From the NCBI GenBank assembly GCA_963775805.1, contig CAVZKG010000001.1, positions 806,001 to 870,000 on the forward strand: a DNA stretch of 64,000 nt, read 5' to 3'. The notes under the pieces are model-generated. The model saw nothing but the letters and a program-made list of their open reading frames with translations. It had not been told where the DNA came from and ran no database searches. The stretch is from JAFAMB01 sp963775805 (GTDB lineage Bacteria; Verrucomicrobiota; Verrucomicrobiia; Chthoniobacterales; JAFAMB01). Made by a program: the position numbers and the translations under genes. The first letter of the stretch is position 1. Every line of letters begins with the position of its first letter. Below, piece after piece: positions 54,989 through 64,000 of the stretch.

Positions 54989-55575
54989 CTATTCACTACG
55001 ATGGTCGAGTATTTCCAGAAGCGTAGTTCCAACCTGCGTCGTCAGCCGCTTCAAATCAAAGCATTCCAGGATGGCGCGCAGGTGTTCGTCGGACCCAAAG
55101 CTCATCTGACGAACCTCGGACAGGTGTCGTCCAACAGCTCGCAATTCGCCAGGAGGGATTTCCTCAAAATTGCGAGGCCCTCTGCACCTCAGTTTGACCG
55201 GGGGGCTTCCCTTGCTTCTCACCGTCGAGAAAATCAAACCGCTCTTGCCTGGCTCATTCTCCGACACTACTCGTCCTTGGCGGATGGCGCTCGCAAGGGC
55301 TTTGTTCATAGTGCTCTTTAGCTCGCCACCGAGCCGCTTAATCCCGCAGCCGCGCAAATAGATGTCGTAAGCCCGCTTCGCTATCATGGGACCTTCAGCC
55401 TCGATAATCAAACAGAGACTGTCAGCAACCACGCCGATGCTGACCGTGCGAGGGTCGGGACCGGTCGGGCCACTGTAGGCAAGGTAGTCGGAAAGAAGCG
55501 CATCGGCCGATCGACCCACGCTCGAAGGCAGGTGTCGACCATCTCCATCAGTTTCGCCTCGGGCTATGAACGTCG
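54989..55575 (-). pseudogene. C-terminal piece of the split helicase/nuclease gene
   Basis: Minus-strand frame reading GRSADALLSDYLAYSGPTG, then IIEAEGPMIAKRAYDIYLRG and CGIKRLGGELKSTMNKALAS, ending LLEILDHRSE. This resembles the DUF3320-like winged-helix tail of large SF1 helicase/nuclease proteins. It continues the preceding piece after a frameshift near 55575. Confidence 0.65.
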
Positions 55576-56400
55576 GCTCTGCATTCGGCGTTGGTTGAAC
55601 CGGAGTCGACGTCAATAGGCGAGCCATCGACGGGAATGACCTCATCCACCTCTGTACATTCGATGTTCTCCCTTTCAGCAGGTGGCGGCGGTTCTGCTGC
55701 GGCTTCATCGATACCGCCAGGTTTGATCCCGAGGCGATCAAGTTCGCTCCAGAGCGGTTCCGTGGCCTTGCCACGATCACGGTAAAAATCGCCGCCACGG
55801 ATACGGACGAACTGCCATCCTGCCCGTTCAAGGTCGCGTTGCCGGGCCATGTCCTGTTCATAGCGCTCAGGGCCATGCCATTCGTCGCCATCGCACTCGA
55901 CAGCAATGCGTCCCTGCATCCCTTCGACAACGAGGTCAATACGGTAGCGATGATTGGTAGGATCACCGACGCACACTTGCGTGCGTACATAAAAGCCTCG
56001 GTCGTTAATCAGCTGGAAGACGTCGCGCTCAAACTGAGAATCAAACCTGTGGCGTTCGTCCTCGGCTGTCTGGCGGCCGGGATTAAGCATGTAGCCGAGC
56101 AATCGATGACGCATACACGCCGGACTGAGGATATCTAGGGTAGCCGAGTGGAAGAGCCACAGCTGGTCCTGGGCACGGCTGGCGGCCACGTTGAAACGCT
56201 GACGTGCAGGATCATCAGCAAGCGCCCCTATGCGAGTTTCGCCGGGCGCAGCCACCATGCTGAGGAAGATGATGTGCCGTTCATCGCCCTGAAACGCATA
56301 GGCGTCACCACATATCAGTCGCCGTTGTTCAATGACTTCCGGTTCAAGGCTTTCGAGGAGCTTGTGCTCAATGAGCTTTGCTTGCGCCTCTCCCTTGCAG
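55548..56400 (-). pseudogene. helicase lobe 2 and Vsr/MTES_1575-type nuclease piece of the split gene
   Basis: The part of the minus-strand frame below about 56400 reads AQAKLIEHKLLESLEPEVIE, GDAYAFQGDERHIIFLSMVA (UvrD-like motif V), and RQRFNVAASRAQDQLWLFHS (motif VI with the arginine finger). Then comes the nuclease domain FDSQFERDVFQLINDRGFYV, YRIDLVVEGMQGRIAVECDG (D-ExK-like core), and RQRDLERAGWQFVRIRGGDF. The nuclease is of the Vsr/DUF559-like type. Confidence 0.7.
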
Positions 56401-56793
56401 GCTGATGACGCCCATCGTGCGGCCTGCATAGCGCGGGTCGGCAATGCAAGCTACAATCTGAGCCAACACCGCATCGGCCTCCGGCTCATTCACCGCATTC
56501 TGACTACTGCCGGTGCGATACCCATCGGGCACGTGGCGAAGCACAAGCGGCTTCAGCCTATTGGCTGGATAGGCCCTAAGCGGATCAAGTGGGGTGCCGT
56601 TGTTCGCATAGCAAAGGTCGTTCGAAAACTGGATGATTTCCGGCATGCAGCGGAAATGCTCGCGCAGCACAATATTCTGTCCGAAGCGGATCTTGGCGTT
56701 GGCGTAGAGGCTGCTGCTGAGCCGAAAGAGCCGTGTGATGCGGGATACCATCGAGATAGTGATGCTGAAGATCGGCAATGGACTCATCAGCAA
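56385..56793 (-). pseudogene. middle piece of the split helicase gene
   Basis: A frame reading LFRLSSSLYANAKIRFGQN, then IVLREHFRCMPEIIQFSNDL (helicase motif IV with LREHFR), and EADAVLAQIVACIADPRY. It continues the N-terminal piece after a frameshift near 56750 and is itself left by a frameshift near 56395, where one extra base in a G/A run is enough. Confidence 0.65.
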
Positions 56794-59700
56794 TCCCTAC
56801 GCCGTACGGGCTGATCTGCTGATCATCGCCCACCACCACCATCTTCTTGGAGATGTAGAACAGAAAAAGACTCTCGATACCTAGCTGGCTGGCTTCATCG
56901 ACGATAACGAGATCATAGCGTCCAGGGGCGGGATCGACCATCTCGGCCACCAGATACCGCGGCATGATCCACACGGGAATCGCGTCGCGGCATTGGTCCA
57001 TGTATTGCCGTGCTTCTCGTCGCTGTCGCTCCAAGCGGGCCGACCTGCCTGTGCCCTTCCCCATTGCCCTAACGGCTTCTCGCCAGCCTTTGAGCGCCGC
57101 AGATTCAACATGTGAAAGCCGGTTGAAGAAGTGGGTCCACGCGCGCAGCGCTGCCGACTCCGCAAGCAATCTTCCGATTGCATCGTCGGTATCGTGACGG
57201 CGTTGCCAGAGGTGTTGCCGATAGGTGGAATCTGTGCGTTTGCCTAGCCAAGTGTCTGCAATTGCCCAATGCCAAGCATGCTCCCAATCGGAAAAGCGTT
57301 CATCCAATCCCGTATCACCGACACTGCGCACGACAGCGTCAACAAGTCCAGGAACCGTTGCTCCGAGTGCGATCTCTATACGCTGCCGGAGTTCCTGATC
57401 ACGCCGAGCCTGTTCGATTTCTCGTACTTGCTGGTGGGCTTGGCTATACGCTGTGACTTCACGCTGTTCAATGGCGTGGATTAGTGACGCTATGACAGGA
57501 TGCGCATCATGGAGGTCTCGTGCGGCCTTGAGACCACGCAGACACGCCGTGGCTTGTTTGGTAGCTAGTCGATGCCGCTCTTCAAGCGCTGATGCGTCGA
57601 TAAGTTCCAACCATTCATCTGTCTGACCGTTAAGCCAATCAGGTTCAGGGATCACGGGCGTTGCGGTCCCCAGTTTGCGACCCAAATCTAGGCATATTTG
57701 AGCGTATTTCAAAGCACTGCCAAGGATATCGACATGCTCCTTAATGGCTGCCACGCGTATTCGCGGCAGAGAGCCTGGCGGGAGGCCGTTGTGATCCGAC
57801 CATGCCAGTTCTAGGTCATTGAATGCGAACGTAAGGTCAAGATGGTGGCAGACTGTATGAAGCCGCTCCTGCGTGTCGGCGGGCTGCCCATCAACTGTGA
57901 CCATCTCGCGGAGGTAGGTTCGATCTTTGACGGCCTTGGGCGTAAGAAAACCAAATGCGGTCCATTTGCCGCCGCCCTTGAGGTGCTCAATGACAGCGAC
58001 CGCATCGGCTCTAACGGTTCTGGCGTCCCGCGTCGCCGGAATCGTTACGGTACAGGAACCTAGACTATCGAGGAGCTGATCGACGCGGCGGATCAGTTCC
58101 AAAGACTGATCAAGAAGCGTTTGCCAACGGGCCTGGCGTCCTTGTAACGCGTCAGTCAGAGCGCTATGCAGCCATTCATAGTTGAGGCGAAGAAGTCGTG
58201 TACGCCGTTCCTTTATCTCTCGCAATTTCTCAGCCAAACTTGCACACTCATCGGCACTCAGTGCGACGACGGGGACGTACGCCGGGTGACTCCGCAGTCT
58301 TGCAACGCGATCGACAGCCTCTTTGGCTTCTCTTTCAGTTGCAATCGCGACAGCAAAATCGGCAGGTGCCAGCAGTTTATCCGTCCCGACCACTCGGAGC
58401 TTGGAATCCTTGACAGTATCGTCGTCGTACGCGCGGCGAATATGCAGCCATGTTGCCATGTCAGCGTTAGTCACCGGCGGATCGTCACTGGCCTCGCGGG
58501 GCAACCGCAGCCAACCGAAGCGTTCGCGTTCCGTAGCTACCCGCATTGCAATGGCGGAAGCGGTGCCCGCGTAGGCCCCGCTCATGAGGCTGTGAGGATA
58601 AGTCTCGTCCTCGCGCAGGCTCCGCAATTCGGTGTCGATCTTGGCCAACAGCCGCCGATTGGCATCCATTTCCCGATCGACCTCAGCGATACGGTCGTCA
58701 TAAGCGCCCGGACTCCAGGCAGCGAAGCGCAATGTGATGCCCTGCACGGCTGAATTCAACTCGGCAAATGCATCGCCGCCCTGCCCGAGCAAGCTGACGC
58801 AAAGAGGTTGGATGCCCTCGGGAAGTTTATCCTTCAGAACCTTGAGAGCCCGTCCCGTTTCGGCGGTGATCAACACTCGCTTCCCACTGGCCAACAGGTG
58901 GCACACCAAGTTTGCAATGGTATGGCTCTTTCCTGTCCCCGGTGGCCCCTGCACCAAGACGCCACGCCGGTGGCTGATGGCTTCGACGATACGCCGCTGC
59001 TCGCGGTTAGCAGGTAGCGGGAAGTAGACCTCCTGTGAGTTTAGAGAAGGCGGTGCTGTTGTCCTTCCTGGCAGCGGTGGCGTTGGTTCAAAAACATCTT
59101 GATCGTCTTGATCCTCGACCAGGCCGACCCATCCCGAAGGCACCGCTTCAGTGGCACGGCTCAATCGATCGATTAGGGCATCATAAATTCGCACCATGCC
59201 TACCTGATTACGCTTACGCATTATCAAAGCGGGCGCGAAACTCACCATCGGCTTGTTCTCGCTGCCGATTGCTATCTTCAAATCAGGAGACCACTCCGAA
59301 TCTGGGTGGAGCGCGCCAGCCCAGGAATTCAGGGCCGCGAACATGCTGGGGCGGTCCCAGACATCATCGCCGATAGCGCTGAGCTGATCATCAACCGAAG
59401 CATAGTGGCCGCGTTCGGGACGCAGTTCCGCGTCCAGCATGTCGTCTTCGATTTTTAGCTGGGCGCCGTCGGCCGCGCCATCCAACTTGATTATCCCTGT
59501 GGCGGCATCGAAGTGAAGATCGACACGCGCTGTTACAATGTGACGGAGAATCGGCGGGGACTTCCCTCTGACGCGCCAACCAAGCAGACCCAAGCCGAGG
59601 ACGAGTTCAACAATTTCGCCTTGTTTCTGCACTTGGGTGTGCAAACGGAAAAGTTCAGCGTAGACCGATTGGATACGATTACGGCGCTGGTATTCCTGGG

Positions 59701-60151
59701 ACCAAGCCTCCCAGTTTGGACGATAGCGGTCATAGGCCCCAACGACCTCCGGGTGATCATCGAGAAGTATTTCGACTAAGGGCGGCTCCTCTCCTTCGCC
59801 GATCTCGGCTTCAAGATCAGGTTGCAGCCTAGTCGACCGGAGTTTGGGCATCTCGGCGGTGGCCCGCTTCAGGGCCTGTTGATCAATCCATGGAAGAATG
59901 ATCTCGGGTGGAACAGGCGGTTTGGGGAACTGCTGCTTATGAACCACTAGCCATGGATCATCCACTATAAACTCGTCGTTCCAAGCCGGGCTTTGGCACT
60001 CGGGTTCTTGCGGCATGTCGCCGAACCAAAGCACCGACTCGTACTTGTTAACGTCATATACCGTGGTGCTGCGGAGGCCGACGAACTCCTTGAGATACCG
60101 CGCGAGGCGCAAAGCCTTGGATTCAGACGATGTTATCGCGTCCGTCTTCAT
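56585..60151 (-). CDS. N-terminal part of a giant SF1 helicase/nuclease (gene split by frameshifts)
   Basis: A 1188-residue frame, of which about the first 1130 residues are genuine. Residues 1-390 form a DUF4011-like N-terminal region. Walker A GPPGTGKSHTIANLVCHLLA is near residue 410. A long coiled, helical insertion (about 480-1050) follows, then Walker B DLVIVDEASQLGIESLFLFY and motif III MVVVGDDQQISPYGVG. After DLQHHYLDGIPHH it leaves the family frame. The complete protein (60151 to 54989) would be about 1,700 residues: helicase, Vsr-like nuclease, DUF3320-like tail. This architecture recalls single-gene phage-defence helicase/nucleases such as Hhe. Confidence 0.75.
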   Translation of the reverse strand: MKTDAITSSESKALRLARYLKEFVGLRSTTVYDVNKYESVLWFGDMPQEPECQSPAWNDEFIVDDPWLVVHKQQFPKPPVPPEIILPWIDQQALKRATAEMPKLRSTRLQPDLEAEIGEGEEPPLVEILLDDHPEVVGAYDRYRPNWEAWSQEYQRRNRIQSVYAELFRLHTQVQKQGEIVELVLGLGLLGWRVRGKSPPILRHIVTARVDLHFDAATGIIKLDGAADGAQLKIEDDMLDAELRPERGHYASVDDQLSAIGDDVWDRPSMFAALNSWAGALHPDSEWSPDLKIAIGSENKPMVSFAPALIMRKRNQVGMVRIYDALIDRLSRATEAVPSGWVGLVEDQDDQDVFEPTPPLPGRTTAPPSLNSQEVYFPLPANREQRRIVEAISHRRGVLVQGPPGTGKSHTIANLVCHLLASGKRVLITAETGRALKVLKDKLPEGIQPLCVSLLGQGGDAFAELNSAVQGITLRFAAWSPGAYDDRIAEVDREMDANRRLLAKIDTELRSLREDETYPHSLMSGAYAGTASAIAMRVATERERFGWLRLPREASDDPPVTNADMATWLHIRRAYDDDTVKDSKLRVVGTDKLLAPADFAVAIATEREAKEAVDRVARLRSHPAYVPVVALSADECASLAEKLREIKERRTRLLRLNYEWLHSALTDALQGRQARWQTLLDQSLELIRRVDQLLDSLGSCTVTIPATRDARTVRADAVAVIEHLKGGGKWTAFGFLTPKAVKDRTYLREMVTVDGQPADTQERLHTVCHHLDLTFAFNDLELAWSDHNGLPPGSLPRIRVAAIKEHVDILGSALKYAQICLDLGRKLGTATPVIPEPDWLNGQTDEWLELIDASALEERHRLATKQATACLRGLKAARDLHDAHPVIASLIHAIEQREVTAYSQAHQQVREIEQARRDQELRQRIEIALGATVPGLVDAVVRSVGDTGLDERFSDWEHAWHWAIADTWLGKRTDSTYRQHLWQRRHDTDDAIGRLLAESAALRAWTHFFNRLSHVESAALKGWREAVRAMGKGTGRSARLERQRREARQYMDQCRDAIPVWIMPRYLVAEMVDPAPGRYDLVIVDEASQLGIESLFLFYISKKMVVVGDDQQISPYGVGIADESIADLQHHYLDGIPHHTALSAQQQPLRQRQDPLRTEYCAARAFPLHAGNHPVFERPLLCEQRHPT

Positions 60152-60383
60152 GCGCGTGCCCGCGCCTTCCCTGAGTCAATGGCTTTCAGCCGTTCGTATT
60201 CCTCCACTGATATAACGACCACCACGGGCCGCCCATGCTTTCTCAATCACCACTGGTGCGGCGCGAGCGGTGTCGATCAGGCGGCCGAAGTTGTCCTTGG
60301 CTTCCTTCGCAGACATACTTCTCATCAATCAAGCCGCCCTCTATTTTATGGCTATTACGGCACAAATTGCCCCTTCGTTAAGA

Positions 60384-61412
60384 CTAAAGGCCGCTTTCCC
60401 CGATCAAGGCCAACTGCGCTGTTTCCCCGTATCGCGGATGCGCCCTGTCGAGCATCCTTATGAAGTGATCATAGCTGTCGGCCAGCTTCATGACTGTAAC
60501 GACGGACGCAATATGCTCCCTCAGCTTCGGATGCCCTACGTCTTCGGTTAACCGCCGATGTAGTTGATGTTTGTGCCTTCCCTTGTCGTCTCTCGGCGTC
60601 GCCTTTTTCAGCTCCTCCAGCACGGCCGGGGCCAGCCTTTTGTAAATAATATCATTGGTGATATGCCCGAAATACTGCGGCTTCTTCACTGTGTCTCGCG
60701 GAAATTGCAGCCCCCGCAGCTTGAAGAGGCAGGCATAATACGCATCCGGGAAAGTAGGCACCCACGGTAGCAGCTCTTTGGCGATAAACGCCTCAAGGAT
60801 TTTTTCCAGTGCATCCCGCGCCCGGTCCCTCTGATATCCGGTCGCTTCGTCCACCAGCGCTATAATCCCGACATTGGCCAGCCCCCGCATGAGAATGTCG
60901 GCGGCGGCGACAATATGGGCGAATTGTTTTGGAACCTTGCCTTCCTCCATCAGGCATGAATCCCTGAATTGCAGATAGACCTCTGCGACCTGCGGCAACA
61001 GCGTGGCGTCATAGCCGACGCCCTTTCCCCCGATTTTAGTCCGGTAAAATATCGGCGTCGTCGACTCCATCAGCGCGTCGGAGATAAAAGGTTTCAGCAC
61101 CTCCGCTTGCAAGAAGTAGGGCAGGCCGTCAACGGTGCTTAGAACGCCGGTTCCCGCTTTTGGCGACCGCGATCTTCCCAGCGATGTTAGAAACGTCCCC
61201 TGAGTGATGATTCTTTTGCCATTCGGCAACACCGCGCACGAAATCGTCCGGTCCCCCAGATTGAAAGTGCCCTCGTATTTAGCAACTGGCAGATCGCCGT
61301 CCCACCTTGCCGTGGCCGCCTTCCGCGCAATTTCCTGCCTTTTCCCGGCGCTAAGCGATTCCGCTCTGGCAAGCCCACCCTTGGCCTTATTTTCGTCTTT
61401 GCTATCCGTCAT
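60384..61412 (-). CDS. P63C-domain protein
   Basis: A 342-residue protein from the ATG at 61412. It matches the P63C family of phage and island proteins: a GLARAESLSAGKRQEIARKA start, RTISCAVLPNGKRIITQGTF, ALVDEATGYQRDRARDALEK, and LPWVPTFPDAYYACLFKLRG, then FGHITNDIIYKRLAPAVLEE. P63C proteins are of unknown activity and often accompany defence or prophage loci. It is on the minus strand, downstream of a DUF4062-like remnant. Confidence 0.85.
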   Translation of the reverse strand: MTDSKDENKAKGGLARAESLSAGKRQEIARKAATARWDGDLPVAKYEGTFNLGDRTISCAVLPNGKRIITQGTFLTSLGRSRSPKAGTGVLSTVDGLPYFLQAEVLKPFISDALMESTTPIFYRTKIGGKGVGYDATLLPQVAEVYLQFRDSCLMEEGKVPKQFAHIVAAADILMRGLANVGIIALVDEATGYQRDRARDALEKILEAFIAKELLPWVPTFPDAYYACLFKLRGLQFPRDTVKKPQYFGHITNDIIYKRLAPAVLEELKKATPRDDKGRHKHQLHRRLTEDVGHPKLREHIASVVTVMKLADSYDHFIRMLDRAHPRYGETAQLALIGESGL

Positions 61413-61466
61413 GCTTGATTTCCGTAGCTGCTTATCCTTACACAGTACATCCTGCAAGCATTCAGA

Positions 61467-61904
61467 TCATGAAAAATTTGATGCTTGCACTACACCCGCA
61501 GTTTTTCCCTCGTGCCAGCCAGCTCTGCGGCCATCCGTGCGCCATTCCTCTAGCCATTCCGCGGCCCGACTGGTTGGTCTCGTGCATGCAGTTAACGACG
61601 AGCTCAAGGGCCAGCGGCAAATGGTCAACTTCCTCCGCCACCGCGTCGGGCACTGCTTGGCCGCTCGCTTTGGCGAGCAGCCCTGGCTGGAGGTGGATGC
61701 GGAGGTATATTCACGCGATTCTTCGATGTCGAACAGCGCCAGTTCCTGCCTGCGGACCCCGCTCAAGTTGCCACTGAAACGGGATGTGATAAAGACTGCG
61801 CAAGTGGCCACTTTGGGCAGCAATTCGCGGACGGCCTTACGGGCTTCGTCGGAATCGGGGTCCGCGCTCGTTGCCGAGATGAACACCTCCTTGCGGGTGG
61901 CCAT
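61467..61904 (-). pseudogene. DUF4062-like (TIR-related) protein, N-terminal remnant
   Basis: The frame begins MATRKEVFISATSADPDSDE and ARKAVRELLPKVATC, the start typical of DUF4062 proteins (KEVFISATS-DL), which head STAND-type defence proteins. After about residue 45 similarity disappears and the sequence becomes Ser/Arg-rich like an out-of-frame reading. It is probably a truncated remnant. Confidence 0.4.
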
Positions 61905-62045
61905 ATAGACGAGTATGCCACGATCGGGGGGCCGTGTGACGAACTGACGAACGTCATCGGGCCCACCGCCAACCCGAGCTTTGCTTTATCTTCATTGAGC
62001 CAGCGTTGCAGTGGATCCAGTGGACCTCCAAAGCCTGCGGTAGTA

Positions 62046-62075
62046 TTGACAGCATCCGGCGTGATGCTTTAGAAA
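62046..62075 (+). promoter_or_regulatory. probable retron promoter
   Basis: TTGACA (62046-62051) is a perfect -35 box, and TAGAAA (62070-62075) a reasonable -10 with an 18-bp spacer. A start about seven bases later falls at the a1 repeat of the retron RNA, where it should be. Confidence 0.6.
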
Positions 62076-62083
62076 TTACTTAC

Positions 62084-62197
62084 GCCTCTTAGCGTGACGA
62101 AGTAGTAACCGGCTTCGTTTGGCGGGTGTATAGCCAGCCAGTAAACATTGAACGGTTTTCTCCCCTCGCTACGCTCGGGGTCGCTTAAGTAAGAGGC
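62084..62197 (+). ncRNA. retron msr-msd non-coding RNA
   Basis: Located between a promoter and the retron effector gene. GCCTCTTA (62084-62091) and TAAGAGGC (62190-62197) are the a1/a2 inverted repeats. The motif CTTAGCG right after a1 matches the position of the branching G in Ec86 (CCCTTAGCGAG). The msr has a hairpin ACGAAG/CTTCGT (62097-62102 and 62113-62118) and a shorter TGGC/GCCA one (62120-62123 and 62133-62136). The msd side has a GC-rich stem around 62162-62180. The a2 repeat contains AAGAGG, which doubles as the ribosome site of the effector four bases later. Confidence 0.75.
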
Positions 62198-62200
62198 TTG

Positions 62201-63088
62201 ATGCCCTGGCTCAATCATCCCAAATTCAGAAAGGTTCGAGAAAAAACCTTAACCGCAATAAGTCGTGAGGAATACCGATTTCGGCATCTAAAAAAGGTCA
62301 TATTCCTCTGTGGCGGTCGTCAGAGCAGGCGACGGGAGCGCGTAAGAGAATATCTTCTTAAAAATGACCTCTTAGTTTTCTACGCTGAAGACGTCTGGTC
62401 GGCGATTGCACAGCTTGAGAAACTGAGCGCTCTCGAAATGGAGGCTAGGCTTGCCGAGTTGGCGGACCTGATAATTATAATCGTAGAAAGCCCCGGCACA
62501 TTTGCAGAGCTAGGTGCTTTTTCTTTGAGTGATAAGCTCCGGAAGAAACTTCTCCCACTTATGGATGCCAGGTACAGGAAAGACGAGTCTTTCTTGAATA
62601 CAGGTCCCATAAAGTGGGTCGATTCTGAATCTGATTTTGCACCAACGATCTGGACCAATCTTGAGGCAATCCTAGAGTGCGCCGCGGAGGTTGATAGCCG
62701 AATCGAAAGAATTTCGCCTGTCGTTACGCGGGTTAAAGATTTATCGAACAGTCCAAAGCATCTTGTATTCTTTATTTGTGATCTGATATCGATCTTTGGC
62801 CCCTGCCCTATTCGACACATCGAATTTTATGTCGAACGAATTGTGGGGAAGAATCTCGGTTTGCTCGCGCTGTATCTGGAATTGGCTGGTGCCATGGGCT
62901 TAGTGAGGGCATCCAAGTCAGAACGAGGAGATATTCTCTATCACAGGCCACTTCACGACGGAAAATTGCTGCCCTTTCACTACACGAAAAAGCATCTCGG
63001 CATACCTCAACTGCACGCGGAGGTACTCAGTGTTATGCAGGTAATCGAAACATCCAAGGCTGCATTGCTATCGGTCAGGAGACAATAA
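62201..63088 (+). CDS. retron effector, Ec86/St85 type (nucleoside deoxyribosyltransferase-like)
   Basis: A 295-residue protein starting at the ATG at 62201. The N-terminal NDT-like part has KKVIFLCGGRQSRRRERVRE, FYAEDVWSAIAQLEKLSALE and ADLIIIIVESPGTFAELGAF (nucleotide-binding loop and catalytic Glu). INTGPI-like LNTGPIKWVDSESDFAP and a C-terminal winged-helix-like domain (SNSPKHLVFFICDLISIFGP) follow. In Ec86 the homologue is held inactive by the RT-msDNA filament and kills the infected cell by degrading NAD-type nucleotides when released. Its stop overlaps the reverse transcriptase start by one base. Confidence 0.92.
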   Translation: MPWLNHPKFRKVREKTLTAISREEYRFRHLKKVIFLCGGRQSRRRERVREYLLKNDLLVFYAEDVWSAIAQLEKLSALEMEARLAELADLIIIIVESPGTFAELGAFSLSDKLRKKLLPLMDARYRKDESFLNTGPIKWVDSESDFAPTIWTNLEAILECAAEVDSRIERISPVVTRVKDLSNSPKHLVFFICDLISIFGPCPIRHIEFYVERIVGKNLGLLALYLELAGAMGLVRASKSERGDILYHRPLHDGKLLPFHYTKKHLGIPQLHAEVLSVMQVIETSKAALLSVRRQ

Positions 63089-64000
63089 TGCTGCTCGAGA
63101 GAATGTCAGATGAGCTGGAACTGCCGACCGTGAAGATTCACGCGTTAGCCCAAAAAGCTAGCCGGGCGTACAAAGCCTATAAGATCCTGAAGCGCGATGG
63201 CACCTTTCGCCAAATCCACCACCCATCCAAGCAACTAAAGGCCCTTCAAAGATGGCTTCTACAGAATTTAATTAACGGGTGGCCGATACACGCCTCGGCG
63301 CTGGCTTACCGGCATGGAAGGAGTATAGGCGACAATGCTCGGGCGCATCTTTCAAGCAACTACTTGCTTAGAATGGACTTCCTAGATTTCTTTCCATCGA
63401 TCACGCGGGACGACTTGCTCCTTTATCTTGTCACGCGCACTCCCGCGAGCGCTAAAGACTGGATTTCCGCAGACAGAGATCTGTTCGCTGACCTTGTATG
63501 TCGCGATGACCATCTGACGATCGGCGCTCCTACTTCTCCCGCGCTTTCAAATGCATTATGCTTCGACCTAGATCGGAAACTAGCGGGCCTTGCTCAAGGA
63601 AATGACGCAACATATACACGCTATGCTGATGATCTTTTTTTCTCCACATCCATTCCGGACGTATTGGCCTCAATCCCCAACGAGGTGGGTAGAATACTTG
63701 AAGAGATTCCGTTGCCGTCAGCCCTTCAGGTAAACACGTCGAAAACTCGACACTCTTCGAAGCGCGGCAGGCGTCAAGTTACCGGACTTATTCTTTCTAC
63801 CGCGAACACGGTAGGCATCGGAAGAAAACGCAAGCGTTATATTCGCAGTCTGATTTTTAAATACGACACTTTGACTGACATAGAAAAGAGCACTTTGGCC
63901 GGACTTCTCGCCTTCGCCAAAAGCATTGAACCCGATTTCATTAATGCACTTGTGCTTAAATACGGTTTTTCTCTGGTTTCTCAAGTACGTTACCCTGTTA
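63088..64000 (+). CDS. retron reverse transcriptase (partial, runs off window)
   Basis: The frame from the ATG at 63088 stays open to the window end, so at least 304 residues are encoded. RT landmarks: FRQIHHPSKQLKALQRWLL (motif 1), RMDFLDFFPSITRDDLLLYL (motif A), GAPTSPALSNALCF (motif B), TRYADDLFFS (catalytic YADD at 63622-63633), and the retron-type VTGLILS after RRQ. It makes msDNA from the msr-msd RNA upstream. Order RNA, effector, RT is that of type II-A (Ec86) retrons. Confidence 0.95.
   Translation, partial: MLLERMSDELELPTVKIHALAQKASRAYKAYKILKRDGTFRQIHHPSKQLKALQRWLLQNLINGWPIHASALAYRHGRSIGDNARAHLSSNYLLRMDFLDFFPSITRDDLLLYLVTRTPASAKDWISADRDLFADLVCRDDHLTIGAPTSPALSNALCFDLDRKLAGLAQGNDATYTRYADDLFFSTSIPDVLASIPNEVGRILEEIPLPSALQVNTSKTRHSSKRGRRQVTGLILSTANTVGIGRKRKRYIRSLIFKYDTLTDIEKSTLAGLLAFAKSIEPDFINALVLKYGFSLVSQVRYPV

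Overview
This window reads as a chromosome segment from a free-living Gram-negative bacterium of moderate GC content. A FGE-dependent sulfatase with a formylglycine-generating-enzyme remnant, a LacI-regulated sugar-binding protein, a Gfo/Idh/MocA oxidoreductase and a standalone LigD-type ligase suggest a soil or freshwater carbohydrate user, possibly in the Verrucomicrobiota/PVC group. That placement is inference; there is no rRNA or marker gene to fix it. The left edge (about 0.5-7 kb) is the most ordinary part: ygfZ, a cyclophilin, tRNA-Tyr, a LacI regulator with its binding protein, and a luciferase-like oxidoreductase.

From about 7 to 28 kb, metabolic genes (CocE-like hydrolase, GFA protein, DNA ligase, sulfatase, Gfo/Idh oxidoreductase, tautomerase/AraC pair) alternate with broken mobile DNA: a RAYT remnant, two broken tyrosine recombinases plus one intact one, a stray SMR efflux fragment, and an IS110 element with a structured leader that may encode its bridge RNA. 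A SEFIR-domain effector lies two bases downstream of one recombinase remnant.

From about 28 to 49 kb come a beta-helical membrane protein, a small probable defence cluster (TIGR02391-like protein, unknown protein, HigA/ImmA-type regulator with a divergent 42-residue protein), a perfect-looking 2,216-bp tandem duplication that truncates one copy of a VWA gene, a WYL regulator, a tnpA-only Tn3-family element with 38-bp inverted repeats, small zinc-ribbon and ankyrin proteins, and a decayed TniA/TniB/TniR transposon.

The richest stretch is 49.2-64 kb. It starts with a compact bacterial ubiquitin-like operon (tandem ubiquitin-like protein, E2/E1-like fusion, DUF6527-like Cys-rich protein). From the same control region an opposite operon reads out, encoding a ribbon-helix-helix protein, a GNAT acetyltransferase, an XRE regulator and an ImmA/IrrE peptidase. 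Next are a decayed parE gene, a 750-bp non-autonomous element whose ends resemble the TniA element, a very large SF1 helicase/nuclease gene broken by three frameshifts, a P63C protein, and a retron of the Ec86/St85 type: promoter, msr-msd RNA, nucleoside-deoxyribosyltransferase-like effector, and a reverse transcriptase that runs off the window. Overall this looks like a defence and mobile-element island attached to ordinary chromosome. Several genes carry single-base frameshifts, so real gene decay and residual sequencing error both need to be kept in mind.
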